Below, piece by piece: positions 7,349 through 16,331 of a stretch of 64,000 bases of DNA. Made by a program: the position numbers and the translations under genes. The notes beneath the pieces are model-generated. The model saw only the letters and a program-made list of their open reading frames with translations, was not told the DNA's origin and made no database searches. Where the stretch lies: the NCBI RefSeq assembly GCF_025457425.1, contig NZ_JAMXIA010000001.1, positions 2,170,001-2,234,000 on the forward strand. The letters run 5' to 3'. This DNA is from Chryseobacterium foetidum. Lineage in GTDB: Bacteria; Bacteroidota; Bacteroidia; Flavobacteriales; Weeksellaceae. Numbering within the stretch: position 1 is the stretch's first letter; each line of letters starts with the position of its first letter.

Positions 7349-8434
7349 TTATTTGTATGAAATGGGTAAAGTGTTTTTCGGCTGCTCGCTCAGCGGTAAA
7401 AGAAACTGATTCAGTAAAATTCGGCCATTGTTGATATGAATATCGATTTCAGGTCTTCTTTCTTCTTCATATTTTTTGAAGATTTCTTCAAGGTTGTTTC
7501 CTTCCTTTAAAAGATTGGTTAAAGTGAAAGAATCTTTCAGTGCAGAAGTTACGCCCTGACTTGTAAACGGAATCAGCGGATGTGCAGAATCACCGATAAA
7601 TACTATGTTCTGGTGGTAGAAAGGATTCAGTTTTTCCAGTTCATAAACGCGCCAGATGTGTGCATTTTCGTAGCTTGATCTTTCAATAATTGATGTTAAA
7701 AGCTCATTCCAGTCGCCAAAGTTCTCAATCATAAACTGTTTTATGGAATCTGCATCATAATCTTCGCTGATGAAGTATTTGGTGATGTCAAACTGGCAAT
7801 ACCAAAGGATTTTTGTAGATGAAAGTTTTAATACTCCGAAAGTCAAACCTCCTTTTTCGTGGTGAAATTTAAGAAAATTACTTTCAATCCGGCTGGCGAG
7901 CTCTTCGTCTTCAATGATATTTACCACTTCGTTTTCCAGAACAGCGTTCATCGTTTCATCCTGAAATATTTTTCTTCTGATTCTGCTTCGCGAGCCATCT
8001 GATGCGACTACAATGTCGGCTTCTATTGTGTTGTTTTCATCAATTTCAATCTTTGCTTTTCCGTTTTCAAAACCTGTCAGTCCGATGGTTGTTTTGTAGG
8101 AAATTTTATCTGAAGGGATTTCGTTTGCGAGAATTTCAATCAAAGCACTTCTGGAAACCACAAAAACATCATCCAGTTCTTTTTCAGACATGATTTCGCC
8201 TGCCTGATTGTAGTGGATATATTTTTTCAGGAAACTTCCTCTTTTATAAAGCTCTTCGATGTTGATGATGTTTGAAAGAAACTCAATTCCCTCTTTTGGA
8301 AGGATAAAACCGTGACCTTTAAGGTCATTTTGAGTGCGTCTTTCGTAGAGATGATAGTCAATATTATTTTTTTCAAGATAATTTGCCATGCTCAAACCGG
8401 AAACTCCGGCTCCAATGATTGCAACTTTGCTCAT
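7349..8434 (-). CDS. FAD-dependent monooxygenase (group A aromatic hydroxylase type)
   Basis: A 361-residue flavoprotein. The Rossmann FAD motif VAIIGAGVSGLSMANYLEK is at 4-22, a DG motif (ADIVVASDGSRSRIRR) lies in mid-protein, and the second FAD motif GDSAHPLIPFTSQGVTSAL starts at 281. These three define the PHBH-like single-component monooxygenases, which use NAD(P)H and O2 to hydroxylate aromatic or related substrates. Length is normal for the family, with a short C-terminus. It is the first gene of a pair with the aminotransferase at 6188. The substrate is not identifiable; amino-acid-derived secondary metabolism is one guess. Confidence 0.85.
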   Translation of the reverse strand: MSKVAIIGAGVSGLSMANYLEKNNIDYHLYERRTQNDLKGHGFILPKEGIEFLSNIINIEELYKRGSFLKKYIHYNQAGEIMSEKELDDVFVVSRSALIEILANEIPSDKISYKTTIGLTGFENGKAKIEIDENNTIEADIVVASDGSRSRIRRKIFQDETMNAVLENEVVNIIEDEELASRIESNFLKFHHEKGGLTFGVLKLSSTKILWYCQFDITKYFISEDYDADSIKQFMIENFGDWNELLTSIIERSSYENAHIWRVYELEKLNPFYHQNIVFIGDSAHPLIPFTSQGVTSALKDSFTLTNLLKEGNNLEEIFKKYEEERRPEIDIHINNGRILLNQFLLPLSEQPKNTLPISYK

Positions 8435-8627
8435 CTTTTTTGATTTTATTGTATAGTTAGTTTTTTTTTAAATTAAATTAAATTCTAAATTGCAGTAAAT
8501 CATTTATTAAAAACAAATAATTTCGCCTCGTAGACTTTGCAATTTTTGGAGAAAAGTTTTTATTGAATTAAAATATTTTCAATAAAAAAAACTAATATCA
8601 GAACGATATTTTTATAGAATAATAAGA

Positions 8628-9245
8628 CTATTCCGGAGCCTTAAAAACATTGTCATCAGAGTGAAAACCTGCCACACCGCCGCTTACCGCAAATTTCATT
8701 GCCGTAGCTGCACTCATTCCCACAACGGGTTTGATGTTTTTTTCTTCAGTTACGATGACCCATCCTGAAATGGCATAAGAATGCGGAAGATAGACCGCGA
8801 CATAATTGTCTTTCTGAACAACGTCCATTTCTCTCTGAGTTAAAAAACCGATTCTCCAGATTTCCGGATTTTCGTTGGTTTTTACCCAGACAGGATCGCT
8901 GAATTTCTTTTTATCGCCCACAAATGAAGACATCACATCTTTCGTCGGCGAGTAAATATGTTTGATTCCTGGGATTTTTTCTAAAAGTCTGTCGATAGAA
9001 TCAACAAAAAAGCGACCTACAACAAATTTATTTCCTAAAAATCCAAGTAAAGCAGTGACTAAAAGAACGGAGATAAAAACCAACCCTGGAATCTGTTTTG
9101 CAACCGAAGGAATGATATTATCGATAGACGTAATCACCGACCAGATCACATAAATGGTAAGTCCGATAGGTCCAATGATAATCAGTCCCTGAAAAAAGTT
9201 TTTCAGGAAGATATTGGTTACGCTTTCAAATGTTGGTTTCTTCAA
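8628..9245 (-). CDS. DUF502 family membrane protein
   Basis: A 205-residue protein with two membrane helices (about 15-36, GLIIIGPIGLTIYVIWSVIT, and 53-70, FISVLLVTALLGFLG). They are followed by the conserved DUF502 run: IPGIKHIYSPTKDVMSSF, then a soluble beta-rich domain with VYLPHSYAISGWVIVT. DUF502 proteins are widespread and often sit with envelope or stress genes, but the bacterial role is not established. The miaE-like gene lies 9 bases upstream on the same strand, so they likely share a transcript. Confidence 0.85.
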   Translation of the reverse strand: MKKPTFESVTNIFLKNFFQGLIIIGPIGLTIYVIWSVITSIDNIIPSVAKQIPGLVFISVLLVTALLGFLGNKFVVGRFFVDSIDRLLEKIPGIKHIYSPTKDVMSSFVGDKKKFSDPVWVKTNENPEIWRIGFLTQREMDVVQKDNYVAVYLPHSYAISGWVIVTEEKNIKPVVGMSAATAMKFAVSGGVAGFHSDDNVFKAPE

Positions 9246-9254
9246 TTCTGATAT

Positions 9255-9836
9255 TTATCCGTGGATGCTTTCTTTGTTTCCGTAAGATTTGATGACTTTG
9301 GCTTCGTATTCCAGCCATTCTTCCCAGCGGGCATTTACCTGATCAGGATCACCCAGTTCTCTTGCAAAACCTATAAAAGTGGTGTAATGATTGGCTTCTG
9401 AAATCATCAAGTCTCTGTAAAATGTTTTTAATTCTTCGTCCTTAATGTTTTCTGTTAAAACTTTAAAACGTTCACAACTTCTGGCTTCGATCATTGCTGC
9501 AAAAAGCATCTTATCGACGATTAAAGTATCTCTGTGACCTCCCTTTTGAATAAAATTGACTAATTCATTAACGTAATCGTCTTTTCTGGTACGTCCAAAA
9601 GTATAGCCCCGTTTTTTGATGATCTCCAAAACCTGTCCGAAATGTTCCAGTTCTTCCTGCGCAATAAGCAAAAGTTCAGATATAATATCCGGACGTTCAG
9701 GAAGCATCGTAATCAGTCCGATGGCGTTAGTAGCGGCCTTTTGTTCGCACCACGCGTGGTCTGTAAGGATTTCCTGAAGGTTTCCTTCTGCAATATTTGC
9801 CCATCTCGGGTCGGTAGGAAGTTTCAGCTTAAACAT
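9255..9836 (-). CDS. miaE: tRNA-(ms2io6A37) hydroxylase-like diiron protein
   Basis: A 193-residue ferritin-like helical protein. Diiron ligands can be placed at Glu31 (HAWCEQKAA), Glu62/Glu64 and His65 (EELEHF), Glu117 (MIEARSCE), and Glu147 and His150 (SEANHYTTF), which is the paired E..ExxH layout of MiaE. MiaE hydroxylates the isopentenyl group of 2-methylthio-N6-isopentenyladenosine at position 37 of tRNA using O2. It is followed 9 bases later by the DUF502 gene. Bacteroidota homologues of this length are annotated as MiaE; activity here is inferred from the family. Confidence 0.88.
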   Translation of the reverse strand: MFKLKLPTDPRWANIAEGNLQEILTDHAWCEQKAATNAIGLITMLPERPDIISELLLIAQEELEHFGQVLEIIKKRGYTFGRTRKDDYVNELVNFIQKGGHRDTLIVDKMLFAAMIEARSCERFKVLTENIKDEELKTFYRDLMISEANHYTTFIGFARELGDPDQVNARWEEWLEYEAKVIKSYGNKESIHG

Positions 9837-9969
9837 GACTCAAAAATTTCGGTAAATTTAATTAATAAAATTAACATTGAATGATGCTAAATTTCTAATT
9901 TGAAAATTCCATGTAAAGTAAGTGGCATAGAGTTGGTTTACGCTAAGTTAACAAACAAAAAAATCAACG

Positions 9970-10206
9970 ATGGAAATTGCAAAAATTACTAAAAAAATAC
10001 AGAATTCTGCATTGGCAATCCTGGCTTTAATCATGAGCACATTTGCCTCAGCACAGGAAGCTGTGGATTCTAAAGTTACCACAACCACAAAAACCACACA
10101 TACCGAAGAGTGGTACGCAGACCCAACTTACATTATTATTGGTGCGGTTCTGTTTATTATTCTAGTAGCCGCTTTGGTGATGGGTGGAAGAAGGAGAAGA
10201 GATTAA
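9970..10206 (+). CDS. Small single-span membrane protein with Thr-rich linker
   Basis: A 78-residue protein that I do not recognise. An N-terminal hydrophobic stretch (about 14-28, ALAILALIMSTFASAQ) looks like a cleavable signal. A polar, Thr-rich linker follows (VTTTTKTTHTEEWY), then a membrane helix (about 53-71, TYIIIGAVLFIILVAALVM) and a very basic end (GGRRRRD). The overall plan suggests a type I membrane protein with a short periplasmic segment. It stands alone between divergent miaE and the convergent acyltransferase. Confidence 0.6.
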   Translation: MEIAKITKKIQNSALAILALIMSTFASAQEAVDSKVTTTTKTTHTEEWYADPTYIIIGAVLFIILVAALVMGGRRRRD

Positions 10207-10222
10207 CAATAACGATTTAATG

Positions 10223-10255
10223 AAAAACCGTTCAATTTTATTGAGCGGTTTTTTT
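10223..10255. terminator. Bidirectional terminator overlapping the acyltransferase stop
   Basis: Arms AAAAACCGTTCAA and TTGAGCGGTTTTT flank a 5-base loop, with one G-U pair. It terminates the small membrane protein gene on the plus strand. It also includes the last codons and stop of the minus-strand acyltransferase gene. Confidence 0.75.
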
Positions 10256-11326
10256 ACGTAAAAATTCTAATATATTCCATCCGAAAGCATCAAATTTCTT
10301 TAATCCTGCAGAAATAATAAAAGCTAAAATGACATTAAAAACATAAATAATGATCATTAAAAGCCACCACGGCATGGTTTCTTTCATGGGTACGACCAAA
10401 AAATAAATTAAAGAAGAGCTGATTCCCTGTCCGAAATAAAAGAAAATGGCGTTTTTGCCGATGTATGTGACGAAATTTTCTTTGGTGATTTTTAAACGGT
10501 TGTAGAAAACGAAAAGTGTTGTGAGCGAAAATAGAGACCAAATGATGTACGGGATTTTCGGCGGAAACTTCTGTTTGTTGATTTTAAAGAAAATATCATT
10601 TCCAAAATACAGAAACATCCAAACTAAGGCTGCTGCAACCAATCCGTAAAGAACGGGAATCATTTTAGCAGGAATTTGTTTGCCTTTCATTCTATTTGCA
10701 ACGAGGAAGACGGTCATGTAAAATGCTACGTATCCAACTTGTCCGTTAGGATAAATTTCAGGAAAAATGTTGAATAATGATGTTAAAGCGATGCAGATTC
10801 CTATAAACCAGTTGACGTGTTTCGGGAAAAATTTTAAAATTAAAACTCCAAATACGGTTAGGATAAAATAAACTTTCAGATACCAGAAACTTCCCATTAC
10901 CACAGGGAAAGTGTCGGCATTATTGTACTCGTGCAGGTACCAGTTCCCAAGATTCTGCCATTGCGGAACTGTTGAAATGCTGGTTGCAGCATATTTTGAT
11001 CCGAAAGTAGAGTAGAAGTTTTGCAGCCACTCAAGAGAGAAAAAGGTGAGTCCGAAAATTTTAAAGAAATAGTCTAAAAAGAACAGCAGCGTCACAAAAA
11101 TCATGTACGTTATCTGCAGTTTCAGTAACCGGTAAAAAGTTTTTTCGATGTTTGAGCCCGATGTAATTCCACTCAAAGCATAGAAAAGAGCAACATCAAA
11201 AACCAGTGAAAAGACTCTCACTTCCGGCTGAATATAAAACTGCCCCGACCAGAACGCGGTGTGGATGAAAATAATGGAAAGTGTCGCCAGACCTTTCGCA
11301 AAATCAATATAAAGATCTCTGCTCAT
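10238..11326 (-). CDS. Acyltransferase family membrane protein
   Basis: A 362-residue polytopic protein with about ten hydrophobic helices. The N-terminus MSRDLYIDFAKGLATLSIIF followed by IHTAFW carries the Arg and His typical of helix 1 of acyltransferase-3 (OafA/NolL/fucose O-acetylase-like) enzymes. These move acetyl or other acyl groups across the inner membrane onto sugars. The ending (KKFDAFGWNILEFLRKKTAQ) is cytoplasmic and short, with no SGNH domain. No polysaccharide gene cluster is adjacent, so the acceptor is unknown. Confidence 0.8.
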   Translation of the reverse strand: MSRDLYIDFAKGLATLSIIFIHTAFWSGQFYIQPEVRVFSLVFDVALFYALSGITSGSNIEKTFYRLLKLQITYMIFVTLLFFLDYFFKIFGLTFFSLEWLQNFYSTFGSKYAATSISTVPQWQNLGNWYLHEYNNADTFPVVMGSFWYLKVYFILTVFGVLILKFFPKHVNWFIGICIALTSLFNIFPEIYPNGQVGYVAFYMTVFLVANRMKGKQIPAKMIPVLYGLVAAALVWMFLYFGNDIFFKINKQKFPPKIPYIIWSLFSLTTLFVFYNRLKITKENFVTYIGKNAIFFYFGQGISSSLIYFLVVPMKETMPWWLLMIIIYVFNVILAFIISAGLKKFDAFGWNILEFLRKKTAQ

Positions 11327-11408
11327 CTCAATGTGGAATATTTTTCAAAAGTACAAATAAAATATTTCCGTTAAAATTTCGTTAAGACAAATATTAAATC
11401 AACAAATA

Positions 11409-12302
11409 ATGAAATTAAAAATATTGTTACTAATGACATTTTTCGCTGTCATCAATCTTTCGGCTCAAGGAAACCGTTTTATTTACGAATACCAATCGAG
11501 AAGAGATTCTACGAGAACCGACAGTCTTAAAAAGGAGTTCGTAAATCTCGATATTTTGCCTGCGAAATCTTATTTCTACGGTCAGGCAAAATTTGCGAGT
11601 GATTCTGCAGATAACGTCTCGCTTGCTAAACAACGAAATGCGACACCGGGAATTTACACTTTCAAGTCTACTATTCAGGATTGGAATATTGAGTATGTTA
11701 TTGAAAAATCTTATCCTGATTTTACTATGAAATGGTTTACTCAAATCGAACAAACCGATTTAAATGTGGAAGAAAAAACCGAAATTAAATGGAACATCTT
11801 ACCGGAAACAGCAAAAATAGAAAATTACAACTGCCAGAAAGCAACAACAAAATTTGGCGGAAGATTCTGGGAAGCGTGGTTTTCCAAAGATTTGCCATTT
11901 CCCGACGGACCGTATAAATTTCATGGCTTGCCAGGTCTGATTGTAAAATTGGAAGATCAGACAAAATCACATCAGTTTCTATTAAACGGCAGCAAAAAAT
12001 TAAAAAGCAAGGATGAATCCTGGGATTTGATTTTAGCCTTGAGAAAAGAAGCAGAAAATGAGACGAAAAGTGTGAAAGTTACACCCGAACAATATAAAAA
12101 GCTTTATTTATCCTATAAAAATGATCCTGCAAAAGATATTAAACTGAAGCTTTCAAGCCCGAATACCAGAATGGAAATTAGTTTTGGTGATGGCAGAGTA
12201 ATTAAAGATAATGCCGAAATCATTAAGTATTATGAAGGAACGCTTTCGGAAAAATATAAGAACAATAATAATCAGCTGGAACTCAATTTGCATAAAAAAT
12301 AG
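11409..12302 (+). CDS. GLPGLI family protein
   Basis: A 297-residue secreted protein. The signal peptide MKLKILLLMTFFAVINLSAQ is cleaved near residue 20. The family signature appears as FPDGPYKFHGLPGLIVKLED, preceded by the usual Trp-rich strand (GGRFWEAWFSKDLPF). The N-terminal part contains the conserved NRFIYEYQSRRDS strand. GLPGLI proteins are found in Bacteroidota, are exported, and have no established function. A second member lies at 59915-60769 on the other strand. This copy is shorter at the end and lacks the Gly/Arg-rich tail of the other. It stands alone upstream of rplU. Confidence 0.88.
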   Translation: MKLKILLLMTFFAVINLSAQGNRFIYEYQSRRDSTRTDSLKKEFVNLDILPAKSYFYGQAKFASDSADNVSLAKQRNATPGIYTFKSTIQDWNIEYVIEKSYPDFTMKWFTQIEQTDLNVEEKTEIKWNILPETAKIENYNCQKATTKFGGRFWEAWFSKDLPFPDGPYKFHGLPGLIVKLEDQTKSHQFLLNGSKKLKSKDESWDLILALRKEAENETKSVKVTPEQYKKLYLSYKNDPAKDIKLKLSSPNTRMEISFGDGRVIKDNAEIIKYYEGTLSEKYKNNNNQLELNLHKK

Positions 12303-12321
12303 AAAATTTAGTCAAACCATC

Positions 12322-12351
12322 TTGTTAATCAATAAATAATCAGTACATTTG
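12322..12351 (+). promoter_or_regulatory. Promoter of rplU-rpmA (TTG-N19-TACATTTG)
   Basis: A full Bacteroidota promoter: TTG at 12322-12324, a 19-base spacer and TACATTTG at 12344-12351, 30 bases before the rplU start codon. Confidence 0.8.
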
Positions 12352-12381
12352 CACCTCGAAATAACTAAAAATTTATAAACA

Positions 12382-12756
12382 ATGTTTGCAATTGTAGAAA
12401 TAGCAGGGCTTCAATATAAAGTTGAGCAAGACCAGAGACTGTTTGTAAACCGTTTAGCAGGAGACAAAGGAGGAAAGGTATCTTTCGATAAAGTACTTCT
12501 TACTGTAAACGGAGCAATCACGGTAGGCGCCCCAGCTGTAAGCGGAATCACTGTAGAAGCAGAGATCCTTGATCACGTAAAAGCTGATAAAGTAATCGTT
12601 TTCAAAAAGAAAAGAAGAAAAGGTTATCAGGTAAAGAACGGTCACAGACAGTCATTAACTCAGATCAAAATCACTGGAATCACAGGATTTGACGGAGCTA
12701 AAAAAGAAACTAAAGCGAAAAAAGCTCCTAAGACTGAGGAAGCTGGCGCAGAATAA
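12382..12756 (+). CDS. rplU: 50S ribosomal protein L21
   Basis: A 124-residue protein starting MFAIVEIAGLQYKVEQDQRL, the L21 N-terminus, and containing the rRNA-binding stretch VFKKKRRKGYQVKNGHRQSL and the L21 motif TQIKITGI. The typical length is about 103, so this one has an extra Lys/Glu/Ala-rich tail (KKETKAKKAPKTEEAGAE), as is common in Flavobacteriia. rpmA follows 28 bases later in the usual rplU-rpmA operon. Both proteins belong to the large ribosomal subunit. Confidence 0.97.
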   Translation: MFAIVEIAGLQYKVEQDQRLFVNRLAGDKGGKVSFDKVLLTVNGAITVGAPAVSGITVEAEILDHVKADKVIVFKKKRRKGYQVKNGHRQSLTQIKITGITGFDGAKKETKAKKAPKTEEAGAE

Positions 12757-12784
12757 TTGTTTAACCAAAAAACCATAAACTAAA

Positions 12785-13042
12785 ATGGCACACAAAAAAG
12801 GAGTCGGTAGTTCCAAGAACGGTAGAGAATCTCACTCTAAAAGATTAGGTGTAAAGATTTTCGGTGGACAAGACGCTATCGCTGGAAACATTATTGTAAG
12901 ACAAAGAGGTACTCAGCACCACCCGGGTGAAAACGTTGGGATCGGTAAAGATCACACTTTGCACGCACTTGTAGACGGTAAAGTAGTTTTCAGAAAGAAA
13001 GCAAACAACAGATCATTTGTATCTATTGAACCAAACGCATAA
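12785..13042 (+). CDS. rpmA: 50S ribosomal protein L27
   Basis: An 85-residue protein beginning [20 protein letters not shown], the flexible N-terminal arm that reaches towards the peptidyl-transferase centre, followed by [20 protein letters not shown]. The start is MAHKK, without the N-terminal extension removed by the Prp protease in Firmicutes. It is the second gene of the operon with rplU and is closed by a terminator at 13065. Confidence 0.97.
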   Translation: MAHKKGVGSSKNGRESHSKRLGVKIFGGQDAIAGNIIVRQRGTQHHPGENVGIGKDHTLHALVDGKVVFRKKANNRSFVSIEPNA

Positions 13043-13064
13043 TTCATTTAGCGTTTTATAAAAT

Positions 13065-13096
13065 AAAATCCTCAGCATTTTTGTTGGGGATTTTTT
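13065..13096 (+). terminator. Terminator of rplU-rpmA
   Basis: Arms AAAATCCTCAGC and GTTGGGGATTTT (with G-U pairs) around a short T-rich loop, followed by further T residues. Confidence 0.75.
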
Positions 13097-13127
13097 GTGT
13101 CTGAAGTTGAACGTCGATATAGTTTCA

Positions 13128-13357
13128 AGCACATGAGTCACATAAGGTAGTTTGACATGTCTGGCGTTTTATTTTAGAACACGTCAGAATTGAAAAATCA
13201 AAGATTTTTCAGTGTGTATTTTTTTAAGCCGACATTTTTTAAATGTCTTTTTATAATAGACAACGATAAATTGCGGACAGGAAAAATTTTAATTTTGCTC
13301 TGATGTGTTCTAAAATATACAGTATAAAAAAGTGGAAATCTATGTGACTGATGTGTC
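13128..13357. repeat. 230-bp imperfect palindrome (REP/MITE-like)
   Basis: The outer arms GCACATGAGTCACATA (from 13129) and TATGTGACTGATGTGTC (to 13357) are near-complementary. The next arms, ATTTTAGAACACGTCAGA (13171-13188) and TCTGATGTGTTCTAAAAT (13299-13316), match 17 of 18 as an inverted repeat. Two further hairpins sit inside: TGAAAAATC-AAA-GATTTTTCA (13191-13211) and GACATT/AATGTC (13231-13247). It occupies the gap between the convergent rpmA and the DUF5686 gene. It has no coding capacity. A mobile or REP-like origin is inference. Confidence 0.6.
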
Positions 13358-13376
13358 AAGCCTGCAACGAAAGGAA

Positions 13377-15905
13377 TTAAAAATAAAACTGAAATCCTGC
13401 CTTAATGCCAAATTTTGAAGCATCAGGTCGGTCAAGATAATTTCCTCTCCAGTTGAAGTCTACACGAATGATTCTGATGTTTCCGAAGCCAATGTTTTCG
13501 ATACCGAATCCGTATTCGTAATAAATCTGCTGATCAGGAGCAGAATATTTTAAATTATCAACATTGATATTTTTGGAAGCGTCACTCAGGGTTCCATAAG
13601 CTCCTCTGATGAAAGCAACTTCTCTCAGCTTCAACTTCTTAATCAAAGGGATAAACGAAAGTATTTTACCGTTAAAATGGTGCTCAATATGAAGAGTAGA
13701 GTAGGTGTCTGCCACAAACTCATAATAATTCAGCTGTGCAAAAGTATTGGGAACCAAACCGTAACTCTGGTTGGCCGGAATAATGTTCTGCAAAGCCAGC
13801 GGAACGGTATCAAAGTTTTTCCCAGCCTCAAAATTCAGAAAAGTTTTTCCCCAGCTTCCCAGCAACATTGGTTTATAAAACATAAACTGCAGTTTGTTGT
13901 AATTAAAATCTGCATTAAACAAACCTTCAATTCCACGGGTATATTTCAGAACAATGGTTGGTGCCAACGTGCTGTGTTCGTATCTGTCGACTCCGGTTTG
14001 AGAGAATTTTGCTCCCGGTCTGGCAATTAAACTGATGGTAACACGCGAATCATTTACGGTTTTTCTGAGGTCTCCGTTTCTATAATACATCAGGTTAAAA
14101 TCTGCAGGATTGGCAGATTTGATGCTTTGTAAAGTACCGTCCACTCTCACCTGAAAGTTTTTCCACGGTTCAACAGAAGTGAAAAAGCTGGTTTGGGTTA
14201 CCGAACTTAAAGATGCGTTTTCTCCTCTCGCAAAAACCGTTGAAGAAGCGAATGAACGGGATAGAATGCCGTCTTCTGTAGTAAGCTGTACGCCAAGTTG
14301 GGTAATGTCTCTTTTGGTTCCGCCACCAATCATGAAACGGTTGACGCGGTTGAACATGTAGCGGCCTTCCACACCATATTTGAATTGCTGGTCTTTAAAA
14401 CCATACGCATTATAAAATTCAATTCTCCACGGATCGTTTTGAGTGAAATAAGTTCGTGCTCCGATTCTTATTCTGTCGCCTTCCACTTCGTTTTTACCAT
14501 AAACGGAGGTAATAGGTCCTAAATCAATACCTTTTGTGACGTTGTAATATCGTGAAGCCAATGTTTCATACAATTTTACAATACGGTTGAATTTTGGGGT
14601 CTGCTGAAGTTTTTCAAGCATTTCATAAACACCTTTTTCCTGTTTGGAAAGAGAGTCGGGTCTTGCATTGGTCCAGAATTCATCGTTTTTTTCTACAAAT
14701 TTAGCATCGTATTCTTCTTCTTTCCTTGTGAAAATATCGTCTGCAAGATGTTTGTTAAACTGATAATTGGAGTAATCCACAGAGCGTTTTGCGAGAAGAC
14801 TCTTGGAATTTTTCTTTTTTGAAAAAGGGGTAAGTTCAATTTGTGTTACCAGTTTTTTCGGAAGGAAAGTTTCGTCGTCAGGATTGCTGTATTCCAGTTC
14901 AGTATAAATTGAATTAATGAAATTCACGCTGATTTTACTGGTCGATTTCAAGGTTGCCGCTAAAACAGCATACGTTTCTGTATCAATGTAAAGATAGCCC
15001 TGAAAAGCCAAAACATCTTTTCTGCGGGGTTCATACCGGATTCTGTAAGCTCTGTTTCCGCTGATGGAAATTGTGTCGCTCAACTGATAATCGTACGTGC
15101 TGAAACCATCCGTAGATACAGGACTTTGAAATCCAATATCGAAATAATTTAAAGTATTATCGTAAATATTAATGTCACGGTATAGATTTTTCGCCGTAAT
15201 CGCGACCACCTGATTGTCCTGAAAACCTGAAGTCTTTTGTGCTGTAAGAAGCTTTTTAGTCTTTTTTGCCGGACGGTTTACTCCGAAATTTTCGTACACA
15301 GATTCATTTAGAAAAACAGGAAGAGCCATTGTTCCGTTGGCAGTGGAATCGGCGTAATCAAAAATAAAATCGAGTTTATTGAAAACCTTTCGGTTCATGA
15401 ATGCGCTGTCGATATTATTCGCATCAAACTGAATTTTTTCGTATTCTTTATAACTGTAGCTGTCGAATTTTTCCAGTCCGTTGTTTCTTTTGCGCTTCCA
15501 GACTTCCTGCATAATGGCGTAGGCAGGATTTTCTTTTTTATTCTTATATTTTGGCTTGGTATTCTGAATCACAACTTCGTCAATCGCACTTTCTTTTTCT
15601 GGGGAAAGCTTGATCTGAAGGTTGTTTTCAATTGCTGTAACTTCCAAGACAGCATAATTTTTCCTTTCAAACCTGATTTTGTAAATAATCGTGTCTGAAC
15701 TTACCGTAAACTGTGATGAGGTGGTTGTTAACGCGGCTACAGTCTTGTCGTTAATAAAAATGCTGACTCCGCTGAGATCTTTGTTGGTTTTAGCGTCTGT
15801 AATTTTTCCGGTAACGGAAGTTTGTGCGAAAAAAAAGCCTGTGGTAAAGAGGGAAGATATAAAAAGAAAATATTTATAAATCTGTGTAGACATCATTTGA
15901 TTCAT
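13377..15905 (-). CDS. DUF5686 family outer-membrane protein with carboxypeptidase-regulatory-like domain
   Basis: An 842-residue protein. The hydrophobic signal segment at about 8-28 ends FFFAQ. A carboxypeptidase D regulatory-like domain follows at about 29-105 (TSVTGKITDAKTNKDLSGVS, then IDEVVI), of the type used in TonB-dependent and related Bacteroidota proteins. The long remainder (NPAYAIMQEVWKRKRNNGL onward) is the DUF5686 region. Its last third is strand-rich and ends in FGIKAGFQFYF, which suggests an outer-membrane beta-barrel. Surface or envelope assembly is a possible role, but none is established. A candidate -7 box, TACATTTG, lies at 15992-15999 on the minus strand. Confidence 0.8.
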   Translation of the reverse strand: MNQMMSTQIYKYFLFISSLFTTGFFFAQTSVTGKITDAKTNKDLSGVSIFINDKTVAALTTTSSQFTVSSDTIIYKIRFERKNYAVLEVTAIENNLQIKLSPEKESAIDEVVIQNTKPKYKNKKENPAYAIMQEVWKRKRNNGLEKFDSYSYKEYEKIQFDANNIDSAFMNRKVFNKLDFIFDYADSTANGTMALPVFLNESVYENFGVNRPAKKTKKLLTAQKTSGFQDNQVVAITAKNLYRDINIYDNTLNYFDIGFQSPVSTDGFSTYDYQLSDTISISGNRAYRIRYEPRRKDVLAFQGYLYIDTETYAVLAATLKSTSKISVNFINSIYTELEYSNPDDETFLPKKLVTQIELTPFSKKKNSKSLLAKRSVDYSNYQFNKHLADDIFTRKEEEYDAKFVEKNDEFWTNARPDSLSKQEKGVYEMLEKLQQTPKFNRIVKLYETLASRYYNVTKGIDLGPITSVYGKNEVEGDRIRIGARTYFTQNDPWRIEFYNAYGFKDQQFKYGVEGRYMFNRVNRFMIGGGTKRDITQLGVQLTTEDGILSRSFASSTVFARGENASLSSVTQTSFFTSVEPWKNFQVRVDGTLQSIKSANPADFNLMYYRNGDLRKTVNDSRVTISLIARPGAKFSQTGVDRYEHSTLAPTIVLKYTRGIEGLFNADFNYNKLQFMFYKPMLLGSWGKTFLNFEAGKNFDTVPLALQNIIPANQSYGLVPNTFAQLNYYEFVADTYSTLHIEHHFNGKILSFIPLIKKLKLREVAFIRGAYGTLSDASKNINVDNLKYSAPDQQIYYEYGFGIENIGFGNIRIIRVDFNWRGNYLDRPDASKFGIKAGFQFYF

Positions 15906-16296
15906 CGAGCATTTAGCGTAAACAAAAAGCGTGCTGAAATTTATTTAAACTAAATATTTTTTAAGAGCTTTTGTCTCTGATTATTAAGGTGCAAATGTAA
16001 CGAAAAAAACAGTCCCGATATTGTGTGGTGGTGAAAGTTTATTATGTTTGAAACAGCAACGTAGGTTTTAGGTAAAAATCAATAATATTTTCCTAAGAAA
16101 ATTCGTAAACTTTAATGGTTGATTTTTTTTGTTTTATTCCAAATTTTGGGATTGATCCTAAAAAATTTCAGACTGCAGCTACGAGGTGTACGTGACAGAT
16201 CATTTTTTCTCTTTATACTGTCAAAACTTTTTGCTTAGTCCCCAAGTTTTAATACTGATCCCTGATCTACAGAATGTATGATATAGATGTAATACA
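15906..16296. other. Intergenic region, little visible content
   Basis: An AT-rich gap between the DUF5686 gene and the tRNA-Asn terminator. Apart from the minus-strand -7 match TACATTTG at 15992-15999, which probably drives the DUF5686 gene, I see no open frame, repeat or clear hairpin. Confidence 0.5.
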
Positions 16297-16327
16297 TAAA
16301 AAAACCGCAATCATTTATGACTGCGGT
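16297..16327 (-). terminator. Terminator of distal tRNA-Asn copy
   Basis: On the minus strand, ACCGCAGTCAT and ATGATTGCGGT form an 11-bp stem followed by a T run, just 3' of the tRNA. Confidence 0.8.
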
Positions 16328-16331
16328 CTTG

